Below are positions 14,682 through 26,114 of a stretch of DNA of 64,000 nucleotides, one piece after another (within the stretch, counting starts at the first letter, position 1; the number at the start of each line of letters is the position of its first letter). The position numbers were made by a program, and so were the translations under genes. The notes under the pieces were generated by a model that saw only the letters and a program-made list of their open reading frames with translations, was not told the origin of the DNA and did no database searches. The stretch is taken from contig NZ_FUXP01000001.1 of the NCBI RefSeq assembly GCF_900167055.1, positions 124,001 to 188,000 on the forward strand. The letters run 5' to 3'. The stretch comes from Lysobacter spongiicola DSM 21749 (lineage in GTDB: Bacteria; Pseudomonadota; Gammaproteobacteria; Xanthomonadales; Xanthomonadaceae).

Positions 14682-15728
14682 TTATTCATGTGCAGGTTCA
14701 GGTGCCTGCTGCGGCCGTGGTGCGCTCTCGAAGACGGTCATTCCCTGGTTGCTCACGGCGGAAACCGGCTCCGGGGTGACCAGGAGCGTGCTTCCGGGAG
14801 CGAGGGCGTCGTGCACCCGCTTCGCGAATTCCGGATCGATCCTGACCGCGCCGCCCCCGATCGCGGCGCCAGCCGCATCGACGTTCCCCGCGCTGCCGGC
14901 TTCCAATGGATCCCGCTGGAGATCCCGCTGGAGATCCCGCTGGAGATTCCGTTGGATCGGGATCCGCATCCAGTTCAGCGCCGGCCGGCCCGGCACCAGG
15001 CGGCTCTCACCGGCCGGGGTTCCGCCCATGACTGCGTAAGCCTGTGTGTGGACGTCCGGTGCGTCCACCGCGACATCGCCGCGTCCGATCTCGACACCCC
15101 CGCGCATGACGACGAGTTGCTGGTCGGCGATGCTCAGCACCATGGTGACCGGCCCCTGGTCCATTCGCTCAGGCTGCCAGGTCCATCGTGAGTCGGGCGA
15201 TGCACCTGTGCTGGCGGTTGCCATGCCGAGGGGCTCCGGCGACTGCAGTTGCGGCTGCCCAAGGCTCTGCGCCACCACCACCGTCATGCCGCGTTCGGTG
15301 ATGCCGAACAGGGCTTCGGAGAACTCGTACGGAAGCCGCACGCATCCGTGGGATGCGGGATAGCCCGGCAGATGGCCCGCATGCAGGGCGATGCCATCCC
15401 ACGTGAGGCGCTGCATGAATGGCATCGGCGCATTGTTGTACAGGTTGGAGTAGTGCTCGCGCCGCTTCTGCAGGATGTTGAAGATCCCGGTCGGCGTCTC
15501 GTGCCCCTCCTTGCCGGTACTCACGGGCGAGCTTCCGATGCGCACGCCGTTGCGATAGACCACCGCTCGTTGCTCATCGAGCCCGATAACGATGAGCACC
15601 GGCCCTTGCGGTGCCACTTCCGGCATCCAGGTGAATGGCACTGGCGGCTCGGCAGCGGCCGGGGTGGGCGTGGCGGAGATCGACAACATGCCCACTGCCA
15701 GGGCAGCAACGGCGAGAAAACCCCTCAT
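14682..15728 (-). CDS. L,D-transpeptidase (YkuD) with a degenerate second YkuD domain
   Basis: A 348-aa exported protein. The signal peptide is residues 1-26 (cleavage near AAAE). YkuD domain 1 (about 42-157) has the complete active site: TPTGIF, ALHAG and SHGCVRLP with putative nucleophile Cys129. Residues about 191-325 repeat the same order: GPVTMVLSIADQQLVVMRGG mirrors GPVLIVIGLDEQRAVVYRNG, and GGAVRIDPEFAKRV mirrors HGCVRLPYEFSEAL, but the His-Gly-Cys is replaced by Gly-Gly-Ala, so domain 2 should be inactive. Between them in domain 2 lies an LQRD repeat tract (12-bp DNA repeat). I chose ATG 15728 because AGGAG sits 8 bases upstream and it starts the signal peptide; ATG 15767 has no ribosome site. 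Confidence 0.9.
   Translation of the reverse strand: MRGFLAVAALAVGMLSISATPTPAAAEPPVPFTWMPEVAPQGPVLIVIGLDEQRAVVYRNGVRIGSSPVSTGKEGHETPTGIFNILQKRREHYSNLYNNAPMPFMQRLTWDGIALHAGHLPGYPASHGCVRLPYEFSEALFGITERGMTVVVAQSLGQPQLQSPEPLGMATASTGASPDSRWTWQPERMDQGPVTMVLSIADQQLVVMRGGVEIGRGDVAVDAPDVHTQAYAVMGGTPAGESRLVPGRPALNWMRIPIQRNLQRDLQRDLQRDPLEAGSAGNVDAAGAAIGGGAVRIDPEFAKRVHDALAPGSTLLVTPEPVSAVSNQGMTVFESAPRPQQAPEPAHE
14909..14956. repeat. In-frame 12-bp tandem repeat, four copies
   Basis: The unit GATCCCGCTGGA occurs three times exactly (14909-14944), followed by a fourth copy with two changes (14945-14956). On the minus strand it encodes repeated L-Q-R-D within the degenerate domain of the L,D-transpeptidase. 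Because the unit is 12 bp, copy-number change would alter protein length without a frameshift. Confidence 0.9.
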
Positions 15729-15843
15729 TCTTCGGACTCCTGCAACGCGCCTGATCAGCCAGCCCATGTTGCCCGACAGCCGAGGAGTCCGTTTGATCCC
15801 GATCAAGGGGAGCGCACGGGGACGGTAACCCTGCTTCCTCGGG

Positions 15844-16797
15844 CTAGAACGCCGTGCACTGTACGAAGCGCACCGGGATCCCACTCTCTTCGGGCGGTTG
15901 CAGCTGGATGCGGGAGTTGCGGATGTCCTCGTACTGCTCCAGCACCTGGCAGATCGCGTCCACGTGCTCCTTGCCGGCGGCTCCAGGCAGATACACCACC
16001 AGCGTCGAGCTGGTCGCCCACTGCACGCGCACGACGTCTGCCAGCGTCCCCACAGCCTGCGCAGCCTGTTGCCTTTGCTGGTCTTCGGTGAGGGTCGGGC
16101 GGGCAGGGGATAGCTCGCCTGCCGTGGGGGGGGCGACCGGTGCCGCGACCGGCGCAGGTGCCGGCGCGGGGTCCACGCGGGGCAGCGAAGTCGCCTCCGT
16201 TCCCGCCATTGCACTGGCCAGCCACGCCACGGCCAGGCAAGCCAGCACCACCACCACCCAGGTCATCGCAGTGGTCCGGACCGTCTTCCTGCGGGCTTGC
16301 GTCAGCAGGTCGTTGTGCACGCTGGGTGGTAGCAGCGGATCGATCAATGGCCACAGCGTGCGGCCATCGATCACCTCGATCTGCGCATGGCGTGTGGTGG
16401 AATCGGTATCGGCCTTTCCCAGCGTGGCGAGGATCCCGCCACTGGCGCCGCTGTCGCGCACGGCCCCGGCGAGCTCGTCCACCATCCCTGGCCTGATGCG
16501 GTGGTGCGTGCCCTGCTTGCAGCTGAGCAGCCAGATCTGGCCACCGCGGTTGAGCAGCAGGTCCGCCTTCTGGCCGCGGCTGGCATCGGGTTCGACACGG
16601 CTGGCCTCGAAGCCCTGCGCCTGCAGCGCCTCGATCACGAAGCGCGAGAATTCGCGCCAGCGCATCGCGCTCAATGTCTTCAGGCCCGCCTCGACCACCA
16701 GCCGCTGCGACCAGGTGGTCCACAGCCAGGCGGTGAAGGCGGCGCCGGCCACCACGATCAACAACAGTGCGGCGGGTGCCAGTGAAGCGTTGAGCAT
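15844..16797 (-). CDS. Membrane-anchored protein with Mrr-like restriction endonuclease fold
   Basis: A 317-aa protein: N-terminal transmembrane helix (about 8-28), a PD-(D/E)xK nuclease-like domain of the Mrr_cat type (about 40-150), a second transmembrane helix (about 176-198), a Pro/Ala-rich linker, and a C-terminal soluble domain ending in FVQCTAF. The nuclease core shows MRWREFSRFVIEALQAQGFE, K78-A79-D80-like acidic strand (KADLLL) and WLLSCKQ, where S-x-K replaces the usual Q-x-K. Such proteins are annotated 'restriction endonuclease', but the cleavage target is unknown. With two helices flanking it, the nuclease domain would probably be cytoplasmic. No methyltransferase is nearby, so a classical restriction system is unlikely. 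Confidence 0.75.
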   Translation of the reverse strand: MLNASLAPAALLLIVVAGAAFTAWLWTTWSQRLVVEAGLKTLSAMRWREFSRFVIEALQAQGFEASRVEPDASRGQKADLLLNRGGQIWLLSCKQGTHHRIRPGMVDELAGAVRDSGASGGILATLGKADTDSTTRHAQIEVIDGRTLWPLIDPLLPPSVHNDLLTQARRKTVRTTAMTWVVVVLACLAVAWLASAMAGTEATSLPRVDPAPAPAPVAAPVAPPTAGELSPARPTLTEDQQRQQAAQAVGTLADVVRVQWATSSTLVVYLPGAAGKEHVDAICQVLEQYEDIRNSRIQLQPPEESGIPVRFVQCTAF

Positions 16798-16888
16798 CTG
16801 CGGTAGGCCTTGTCGCGGTGCAGGGGGATCGGTGGCCGAATATACGCGGGCGGTGGCGACGGTGGGGTGAGCTGGCGCACAGCTCCGC

Positions 16889-17164
16889 CTAGCCGAATCG
16901 CTGCTCCAGGACGCGACGGATCTCGGCCTCGATCGGGCCCTTCATCGCTGCCAGCAGGAAGCCCAGCTGCGCACTCACGTGGACCTCGTGCGGCAGCAAC
17001 GCTATCCGCCCATCCACGCCATGCCGGGAGAAGCCGAGGATGTCGCCGTTCCACTGGCAGTCGACACCGAAGCGGTCGTGCAGTTTGTCCGCGATCTCCT
17101 GCACGGCCTGGCGTGCCTGCGCCGGCGGCATGGAGTGGGGCTGGGTGATGTCGATGCTGGACAT
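16889..17164 (-). CDS. Polyhydroxyalkanoic acid system family protein
   Basis: A 91-aa protein matching the PHA_gran_rgn family (small proteins found near polyhydroxyalkanoate genes or alone). It begins MSSIDITQPHSMPPAQARQA, continues with IADKLHDRFGVDCQW, and ends GPIEAEIRRVLEQRFG. A beta-helix pattern is likely. No PHA synthase, depolymerase or phasin is present in the window, so a storage-granule role is not supported by context. ATG 17164 has AGGAG upstream. It is divergent from the FHA gene. Confidence 0.8.
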   Translation of the reverse strand: MSSIDITQPHSMPPAQARQAVQEIADKLHDRFGVDCQWNGDILGFSRHGVDGRIALLPHEVHVSAQLGFLLAAMKGPIEAEIRRVLEQRFG

Positions 17165-17253
17165 GGTGTTCTCCTGTGTTGGGTGCCATTGTGCGTGCGC
17201 AGGCGGCGGCGGCAAGAGCGCATTCGCTGGACAGCGTGGTAGATTGCCGCGGC

Positions 17254-18057
17254 GTGAACGCCCTCAGACTGCGATTTCCCGATAACCAACGTGACGACCT
17301 GGTGCTCGACCAGGGCGTGCATGCCCTTGGACGCGATCCGGCCGGTGGCCTCTCCCCGGTTGAAGGCGGCGATCCGCTCCTGCAGGTCTGCGTGGACCGC
17401 CGCGGTGCATGGCTCCAGGTGCGGGAGGGTGTGCAGGGGTTGCATCTGAATGGTCGGCCGGTGCGCCGGATGGCGATGCTGCGCCCCGGCGATGCGTTGC
17501 ATCTGGACGGGAGCGAGCTGACCGTGCTCGGCGAGCAACCGGCGCCGGCACCGCCCGCTTCTGAAACCGTCGCTGCGCCGGCGCCGCGCCACATGGTGCT
17601 GCGAGGTATCGGTGGCAAACACCACGGACGCTGTTTCAGCCTGGATCACCCTTGCGTGGTCGGCCGGGACGTGGCGGCGGATGTGCGGATCACCGATCCC
17701 GCTTTCGCCGGGCAGCATGCGCGGCTTGAGCCGCACGCCGACGGGGTGGTACTACGCGACCTGGGGTCCACCGACGGAACGCTGGTCAACGGCCATCGGG
17801 TGCAGGACGGGTTGTTGCGCGCCGGTTCCCAGGTTGTCTTCGGGGCCGGCCATCGATTCATCCTGGAAGCGCCACTGACCGAGGGTGTGGCCCACGCGGT
17901 CACGGCGGAAAGCGCGGAGGTGGCCGCCGAAGAGGAGCTCCCCGTGCCGGAGACGGCCCGCGCGCCCAGGGCATGGCGGCGTATGCCGTGGTTGCTGGTG
18001 GCCGCTTTGCTGCTGGCCGGCGCGCTGGCCCTGCTCCTGATGTACGGGACCCGCTAA
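17254..18057 (+). CDS. FHA-domain protein with C-terminal membrane anchor
   Basis: A 267-aa protein. Residues about 115-208 form a canonical forkhead-associated domain: VVGRD (Gly137-Arg138), HARLEP (His155) and GSTDGTLVNGHRV (Asn179), which bind phosphothreonine peptides. Residues about 15-95 (GVHALGRDPAGG, LNGRPVRRMAMLRPGDALHL) look like a second, diverged FHA-like domain. A hydrophobic helix at about 246-265 would tether it to the inner membrane with the FHA part in the cytoplasm. No Ser/Thr kinase or type VI genes are nearby, so the partner is unknown. The GTG 17254 start is inferred from where the domain begins; the ribosome site is weak. Its stop overlaps the msrQ stop by 4 bp on the other strand. 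Confidence 0.82.
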   Translation: MNALRLRFPDNQRDDLVLDQGVHALGRDPAGGLSPVEGGDPLLQVCVDRRGAWLQVREGVQGLHLNGRPVRRMAMLRPGDALHLDGSELTVLGEQPAPAPPASETVAAPAPRHMVLRGIGGKHHGRCFSLDHPCVVGRDVAADVRITDPAFAGQHARLEPHADGVVLRDLGSTDGTLVNGHRVQDGLLRAGSQVVFGAGHRFILEAPLTEGVAHAVTAESAEVAAEEELPVPETARAPRAWRRMPWLLVAALLLAGALALLLMYGTR

Positions 18058-18680
18058 CGCCGCCGGACAACCCTGCGGCTGATCCGCCAACCGAGCAGTA
18101 GCGCCAGGATGCCTGCATACAGCAAGGGCTCGCGGATGTCCGACTTCACCACCCACCAGAAGTGCAGCACCGCGAGGATCGCGATCGGGTAGACAAGCCG
18201 GTGCAGTCGCCCCCAGTTGCGGCCGAGGCGGCGCATTGCCGCGCGGGTCGAGGTCAGGGCCAGCGGCAGCAGCAACAGCCAGGCCAGGAAGCCGACGGTG
18301 ATGTAGGGCCGCTTGGCGATCTCTTCGAAGATCAGCGCCCAATAGCCGCGCAGGTCGAGCACCAGGTAGGCGGCAAAGTGCGCCGTCGCATAGAAGAAGG
18401 CGTACAGCCCCAGCATCCTGCGGAACTTCAGCAACGATGCCAGTCCGGTGAGCTGGCGCAGCGGCGTGATCGCCAGGGTCAGCAGCAGCATGCGCAGTGC
18501 CCAGATGCCGAGATGGTGTTCGACCGCCGCGACCGGATCCGCACCGAGGGCTCCCGAGCCGGTCAACAGCTCCGAACGGATCTGCCAGGCCAACACCAAC
18601 GCTGGCGACAGTGCCAGCAGGTGAGCCACCGCCTTCAACAGCGCGAGCCGGCGGCTGCCCGGATCCGGTCGCGAGCTCAA
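18054..18680 (-). CDS. msrQ: Protein-methionine-sulfoxide reductase haem-binding subunit
   Basis: MsrQ is the b-type haem membrane subunit that passes electrons from the inner membrane to MsrP to repair oxidised methionines in periplasmic proteins. The protein has about six hydrophobic helices. Conserved histidines are seen in ATAHFAAYL and LHRLVYPIAILAVLHFWW, and PLRQLTG is typical of the YedZ family. I chose TTG 18680 (MSSRPDPGSRR...; 208 aa), 16 bp after the msrP stop, since the longer reading from 18752 overlaps msrP with non-conserved residues. The exact start is uncertain. It is the second gene of an msrPQ operon. Confidence 0.9.
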   Translation of the reverse strand: MSSRPDPGSRRLALLKAVAHLLALSPALVLAWQIRSELLTGSGALGADPVAAVEHHLGIWALRMLLLTLAITPLRQLTGLASLLKFRRMLGLYAFFYATAHFAAYLVLDLRGYWALIFEEIAKRPYITVGFLAWLLLLPLALTSTRAAMRRLGRNWGRLHRLVYPIAILAVLHFWWVVKSDIREPLLYAGILALLLGWRISRRVVRRR

Positions 18681-18696
18681 CGCTGGGCCACCGGGG

Positions 18697-19665
<969 letters not shown>

Positions 19666-19790
19666 GCGATGGCTCCGGCGAATCGGTCACATGATAAGAC
19701 CTCATACCGGGTTAAGAAGTTGCAGCGCCACGGGGCTGGCGCTGGTGCTGCGGTGCGGCATACTGCCCGATCACCACAGGAGTGTTCAGG

Positions 19791-20876
19791 ATGACGCGCG
19801 CCTACAACTTCAGTGCAGGTCCCGCGACGCTGCCCGAGCCGGTCCTCCAGCAGGCGCGGGAGGAACTGCTGGAATGGCATGGCGCAGGCGCCTCCATCGT
19901 CGAACTGAGCCACCGCGGCCCGGAGTTCATGCAGGTGGCGGCCGAGGCCGAGAGTGACCTGCGCAAGCTGCTCTCCGTTCCGGACGATTACGCGGTGCTG
20001 TTCCTGCAGGGCGGGGCAACCACGCAGCAGGCGCTGTTCGCGCTCAACTTCGCCAAGGCCGGGCAGCCGGTCGACTACGTGGTCACCGGACACTGGGGAA
20101 AGACCGCGGTCAAGCAGGCGGAGCCCTGGGGCAAGGCCAACGTGGCCGCCGATGCCGAACCCGGCGGCTTCCACGACATCCCGGCGCGCTCGCAGTGGCG
20201 GCTCTCGCCGGATGCCGCGTATGTGCATTACACCGCCAACGAGACCATCCACGGCGTGGAGTTCCGCGACATACCCGACGTCGGCGCGGTGCCGCTGGTG
20301 GCCGATTTCAGCTCCAGCATCGCGTCGGAGCCCCTGGACATCTCTAAGTTCGGTGTCATCTATGCGGGCGCCCAGAAGAACCTTGGGCCGGTGGGCCTGA
20401 CCGTGCTCATCGTGCGCGCCGAACTGCTTGCGCGCACCGGGCAGCCACGGCCGCCGATACTCGATTACCGCGCACATGCCGAGCACGAATCCATGCTCAA
20501 CACGCCGCCGACCTTCAACTGGTACCTGGCCGGACTGGTGTTCAAGTGGATGCTGGCCGAGGGTGGCGTGGACGCGTTCGCGAAACTCAACGCGACCAAG
20601 GCCGCGATGTTGTACGAAGTGATCGACGGCTCCGGTGGCTTCTATCGCAACGAGGTCGCAAAGCCGGTGCGGTCCCGCATGAACGTCCCGTTCTTCCTGC
20701 ACGATCCCGCGCTGGATGCCGATTTCCTGGTGGAAGCCAAGGCGGCGGGGCTGATCTCCCTGAAGGGCCATCGCGCCCTCGGCGGCATGCGTGCCTCCAT
20801 CTACAACGCGATGCCGGTGGAAGGGGTGCGGGCGTTGGCCACTTTCATGCGCGACTTCCAGAAGCGGCGCGGCTGA
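19791..20876 (+). CDS. serC: Phosphoserine aminotransferase
   Basis: SerC converts 3-phosphohydroxypyruvate plus glutamate to phosphoserine in serine synthesis and acts in pyridoxal phosphate synthesis. The 361-aa protein begins [19 protein letters not shown], and Lys196 in [12 protein letters not shown] is the PLP-binding lysine. ATG 19791 has AGGAG 8 bases upstream and is preferred to GTG 19782. aroA begins at the very next base after the serC stop, so the two form a tight operon. In many relatives pheA lies between serC and aroA; here it does not. Confidence 0.96.
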   Translation: MTRAYNFSAGPATLPEPVLQQAREELLEWHGAGASIVELSHRGPEFMQVAAEAESDLRKLLSVPDDYAVLFLQGGATTQQALFALNFAKAGQPVDYVVTGHWGKTAVKQAEPWGKANVAADAEPGGFHDIPARSQWRLSPDAAYVHYTANETIHGVEFRDIPDVGAVPLVADFSSSIASEPLDISKFGVIYAGAQKNLGPVGLTVLIVRAELLARTGQPRPPILDYRAHAEHESMLNTPPTFNWYLAGLVFKWMLAEGGVDAFAKLNATKAAMLYEVIDGSGGFYRNEVAKPVRSRMNVPFFLHDPALDADFLVEAKAAGLISLKGHRALGGMRASIYNAMPVEGVRALATFMRDFQKRRG

Positions 20877-22199
20877 GTGGGCGCACGGCGAATCGATTGG
20901 CTGGCTGCCCCCGCCGGTGAACCTCTGCGGGGCAAGCTGCGTGCGCCGGGCGACAAGTCGATCTCGCACCGCGCGGTGATGCTCGCGGCACTGGCCGAGG
21001 GAACCAGCGAGATCTCAGGCTTCCTCGAGGGCGAGGACACGCGGGCTACCGCTGCAATCTTCCAGGCGCTGGGCGTGGCCATCGAATCGCCCGGTCACGA
21101 CCGGCGCATCGTGCATGGCGTCGGGCTGCGGGGCCTTCGCGCCAGTGGCAGTGCGCTCGATTGCGGGAACTCCGGCACGGGGATGCGGCTGCTTGCGGGC
21201 CTGCTGGCGGGGCAGGCGTTCGACAGCGTCCTGGTGGGCGATGCCTCGCTCTCGCGCCGACCGATGGCGCGCGTGATCGAACCGCTGACGGCGATGGGAG
21301 CCCAGCTCTCCAGCGAGGCGGGCGGGCTTCCACCGCTGCGCATCCGCGGTGGTGCGATGCTGAGGGGCATGGCGCACGCACCCGCGGTAGCGAGTGCCCA
21401 GGTGAAGTCGGCACTGCTGTTCGCCGGCCTCTATGCGGAAGGCACCACCGAGGTGCATGAGCCCCATCCGACGCGTGACTACACCGAGCGCATGCTCTCG
21501 GCGTTCGGCTGGCCGGTGGAATTCTCGCCTGGCCGGGTGCGGCTGTCCGGTGGCCACCGGTTGCAGGCAATGGACGTGCATGTGCCGGTGGACTTCTCGT
21601 CGGCAGCGTTCTTCCTGGTCGCGGCCTGCGTGATCCCGGGTTCGGTGCTCACCCTGGAATCGGTCGGCATCAACCGGCGGCGCACAGGCCTGCTGCGGGT
21701 GCTCGAGATGATGGGCGCACGGATCCGGATGGAGGGCGTGAGGGAGCACGGTGGAGAGCCGGTCGCCGACCTCGTGGTCCAGCATGCGCCGCTCCGTGGC
21801 ATCGAGGTACCGGCGGCGCTGGTCGCGGACATGATCGACGAGTTCCCTGCGCTGTTCGTGGCCGCTGCCTGCGCACAGGGCCGCACCATCGTCAGCGGCG
21901 CGGCGGAGCTGCGGGTCAAGGAGTCCGACCGGATCACCACGATGGCGACGGCGCTGCAGGCGCTGGGCGTGAGGATCGAAGAGACACCCGACGGGGCCAT
22001 CATCGAGGGCGGCGGGATGACCGGCGGCGTGGTCGACAGCCACGGCGACCATCGGATCGCGATGAGCATGGCGGTTGCCACGCAGCTTGCTTCGGGGCCC
22101 GTGCGGATCCGCGACGTGGCGAACGTCGCCACCTCGTTCCCGGGGTTCGACGCGCTGGCCGCGCAGGCCGGCATGCAACTGCGGACAGCGACGGACTGA
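20877..22199 (+). CDS. aroA: 3-phosphoshikimate 1-carboxyvinyltransferase (EPSP synthase)
   Basis: AroA joins phosphoenolpyruvate to shikimate-3-phosphate in aromatic amino-acid synthesis. The 440-aa product has the family motifs in order: APGDKSISHRAVMLAALAEG, DCGNSGTGMRLLAG, GDASLSRRPM, VPVDFSSAAFF, ELRVKESDRI and DSHGDHRIAMSMAVA. The first domain lacks nothing and the length is normal. The GTG start at 20877 abuts the serC TGA with no gap, which implies re-initiation or coupling. A TonB-like gene converges from the other strand 30 bp later. Confidence 0.96.
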   Translation: MGARRIDWLAAPAGEPLRGKLRAPGDKSISHRAVMLAALAEGTSEISGFLEGEDTRATAAIFQALGVAIESPGHDRRIVHGVGLRGLRASGSALDCGNSGTGMRLLAGLLAGQAFDSVLVGDASLSRRPMARVIEPLTAMGAQLSSEAGGLPPLRIRGGAMLRGMAHAPAVASAQVKSALLFAGLYAEGTTEVHEPHPTRDYTERMLSAFGWPVEFSPGRVRLSGGHRLQAMDVHVPVDFSSAAFFLVAACVIPGSVLTLESVGINRRRTGLLRVLEMMGARIRMEGVREHGGEPVADLVVQHAPLRGIEVPAALVADMIDEFPALFVAAACAQGRTIVSGAAELRVKESDRITTMATALQALGVRIEETPDGAIIEGGGMTGGVVDSHGDHRIAMSMAVATQLASGPVRIRDVANVATSFPGFDALAAQAGMQLRTATD

Positions 22200-22229
22200 C
22201 TCGACCGCCGATACCTGCCCCCGGAACCG

Positions 22230-24285
<2,056 letters not shown>

Positions 24286-24309
24286 CGGCGTCGTAACGCT
24301 CCCGGCCGA

Positions 24310-24888
24310 TCAGGCGGCCTCGCGCACCGGCTCGGGGATCGACGCCAGCGCTTGGGTCACCGCGCTTTGGCGGTGGTCGCTCGACAGCGCCACCCCTTCG
24401 GCCCGCACGAACGTGATGTCGGTGACACCGAGGAACCCGAACAGGAACCTCAGGAACGGTTCCTGGAAGTCGCTTGGCGCGTCCTGGTGCATGCCGCCAC
24501 GCCCGCTGGCAATGATGACCTTCTTGGCGCCAGCCAGCCCCTCGGGGCCGTTCTCCGTATAGCGGAACGTGCGGCCGGCTACCGCGATCCGGTCGATCCA
24601 GGCTTTCAGTGTGGACGGAACCGTGAAGTTGTACATCGGTGCACCCACCACCACCACGTCCGCCTCCAGGAACCCGCCCAGGATTTCTTCGGCCTCGGCG
24701 GCCGCGGCCGGGTCCGCCTTGGCCAGGGCGTGGCCGTTGAGATGGGGGAGGGGGTCTGAGTCGAGATCCCGGTAGCGGACCTGCAGATCCGGCACGCTGT
24801 CGGCCCAGCGGGCCACGATGGCGGCGCTCAGTTCACGAGTGACGGAGCCGGCGCCCAGCGCGCTCGAATCGATGTGGAGTAGCTTCAT
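24310..24888 (-). CDS. azoR: FMN-dependent NADH-azoreductase
   Basis: A 192-aa flavodoxin-like-fold enzyme that reduces quinones and azo compounds with NADH. The start MKLLHIDSSALGAGSVTREL and the flavin-binding stretches GAPMYNFTVPSTLKAWIDR and ASGRGG are characteristic of AzoR. Biologically it is usually a quinone reductase protecting against electrophile stress. ATG 24888 has AGAGGA upstream. It is divergent from a LysR-type gene across 112 bp, and that regulator is the likely controller. Confidence 0.93.
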   Translation of the reverse strand: MKLLHIDSSALGAGSVTRELSAAIVARWADSVPDLQVRYRDLDSDPLPHLNGHALAKADPAAAAEAEEILGGFLEADVVVVGAPMYNFTVPSTLKAWIDRIAVAGRTFRYTENGPEGLAGAKKVIIASGRGGMHQDAPSDFQEPFLRFLFGFLGVTDITFVRAEGVALSSDHRQSAVTQALASIPEPVREAA

Positions 24889-25000
24889 GGGGAATCCTCT
24901 TGGGGCGGCAACGCCGCGTCGAGGACCAATCTAGGTTGTTGTGCTGGTGGGATAAACCTGCTCAAATGCCACTGTACGTTCTGTACTTGGAATTATCCGC
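24889..25000. promoter_or_regulatory. azoR-lysR divergent control region
   Basis: This 112-bp spacer should hold both promoters. Near 24973-24985 is GTACGTTCTGTAC, an interrupted dyad (GTAC-N5-GTAC) just upstream of the LysR gene. It is a candidate binding site for the LysR-type regulator. I could not assign -35/-10 boxes with confidence. Confidence 0.4.
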
Positions 25001-25975
25001 ATGCAGGATCTCAACGATCTCTACTACTTCGCGATGGTGGTCGAGCACTCCGGCTTTGCCGCCGCCGAGCGCGCACTGGGCATCCCGAAGTCGCGACTGA
25101 GCCGTCGCATCAGCCAGCTGGAAAGCGACCTGGGCGTGCGCCTGCTGCAGCGCTCCACCCGGCGCTTTGCCGTCACCGATGTCGGCAACAGCGTCTACCG
25201 CCACGCCCAGACCATGCTGGCCGAGGCGCACGCCGCGCGGGAGGTCGTGGACAGGCTCAGCGCCGAGCCACGCGGTGTCGTGCGGGTGAGCGTGCCGGTG
25301 GGTGCGGCCCAGCAACAGATGCCCAAGCTGCTGCCGGAGTTCCTGGCGCGCTATCCGCAGGTGCGGGTGCAGTTGCAGGTGACCAACCGCCGGGTCGATG
25401 TGATCAACGAAGGAATCGACGTCGCCTTGAGGGTCCGCAACAAGCTCGATGACGACGGCAGCCTGGTGATGCGCAGCTTCGGCCAGATCCAGGAACTGCT
25501 GGTGGCCAGTCCCGACTACCTGCGCAAGATGGGCCGGCCAACGGCACCGGCCGAGCTTGCCGACCACGTCACCATGAGCATGAGCGAAGACGACGCCCGG
25601 CAGCGATGGGAACTGCATGGGCCGGACGGTGCTCGCGAGCGCATCGAGCTGGCCCCCAGGGTGATGGGCTTCGACTTCCCGATGCTGATGGCGCTGGCCA
25701 AACAGGGCATCGGCATCACCATGCTGCCGGAAACCGTCTGCGCCGACGCCGTACGCAAGGGCGAGCTGGAGGTGGTGCTGCCGGAGTGGCGATTGCCCCA
25801 GGGCATCTTCCACGCGGTGTTCGCCTCGCGGCGCGGCATGCTGCCGGCGGTTCGGGTGTTCATCGACTACCTCGCCGAGAAGGTCCCCGAGCTGGTGGAG
25901 AGCGCCCGGCTGGGGTGCAGCGACATCACCGGCCGCCCCTGCAACGAAGACGAACTCAAGGCGTTCGGCCGCTGA
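25001..25975 (+). CDS. LysR-family transcriptional regulator
   Basis: A 324-aa regulator with an N-terminal winged helix-turn-helix (residues 1-60: LNDLYYFAMVVEHSGFAAAE, GIPKSRLSRRISQLESDLGV) and a C-terminal periplasmic-binding-protein-like effector domain (about 90-295). Its position, divergent from azoR, is the classical LysR arrangement, so activation of azoR in response to a quinone or electrophile is the natural inference. The tail after residue 295 (CSDITGRPCNEDELKAFG) contains two cysteines, which could serve redox sensing; this is speculative. The ribosome site is weak (GGAATT). Confidence 0.9.
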   Translation: MQDLNDLYYFAMVVEHSGFAAAERALGIPKSRLSRRISQLESDLGVRLLQRSTRRFAVTDVGNSVYRHAQTMLAEAHAAREVVDRLSAEPRGVVRVSVPVGAAQQQMPKLLPEFLARYPQVRVQLQVTNRRVDVINEGIDVALRVRNKLDDDGSLVMRSFGQIQELLVASPDYLRKMGRPTAPAELADHVTMSMSEDDARQRWELHGPDGARERIELAPRVMGFDFPMLMALAKQGIGITMLPETVCADAVRKGELEVVLPEWRLPQGIFHAVFASRRGMLPAVRVFIDYLAEKVPELVESARLGCSDITGRPCNEDELKAFGR

Positions 25976-26022
25976 GCGGAACCGCCCGTCTCGTGCGAGA
26001 ATGCGCCCGCTGAAAGCACACC

Positions 26023-26112
26023 GGAGAGATGGCCGAGCGGTTTAAGGCACCGGTCTTGAAAACCGGCGAAGGGTCAAACCTTCCGTGGGTTCGAATCCCA
26101 CTCTCTCCGCCA
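26023..26112 (+). tRNA. tRNA-Ser (anticodon UGA)
   Basis: A 90-nt class II tRNA. Acceptor GGAGAGA pairs with TCTCTCC, G discriminator, CCA encoded at 26110-26112. The anticodon arm CCGGT-CTTGAAA-ACCGG gives UGA, reading UCA/UCG. The variable arm is CGAAGGGTCAAACCTTCCG. No intrinsic terminator follows; the convergent M28 peptidase gene ends 2 bases away. Confidence 0.96.
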
Positions 26113-26114
26113 CA

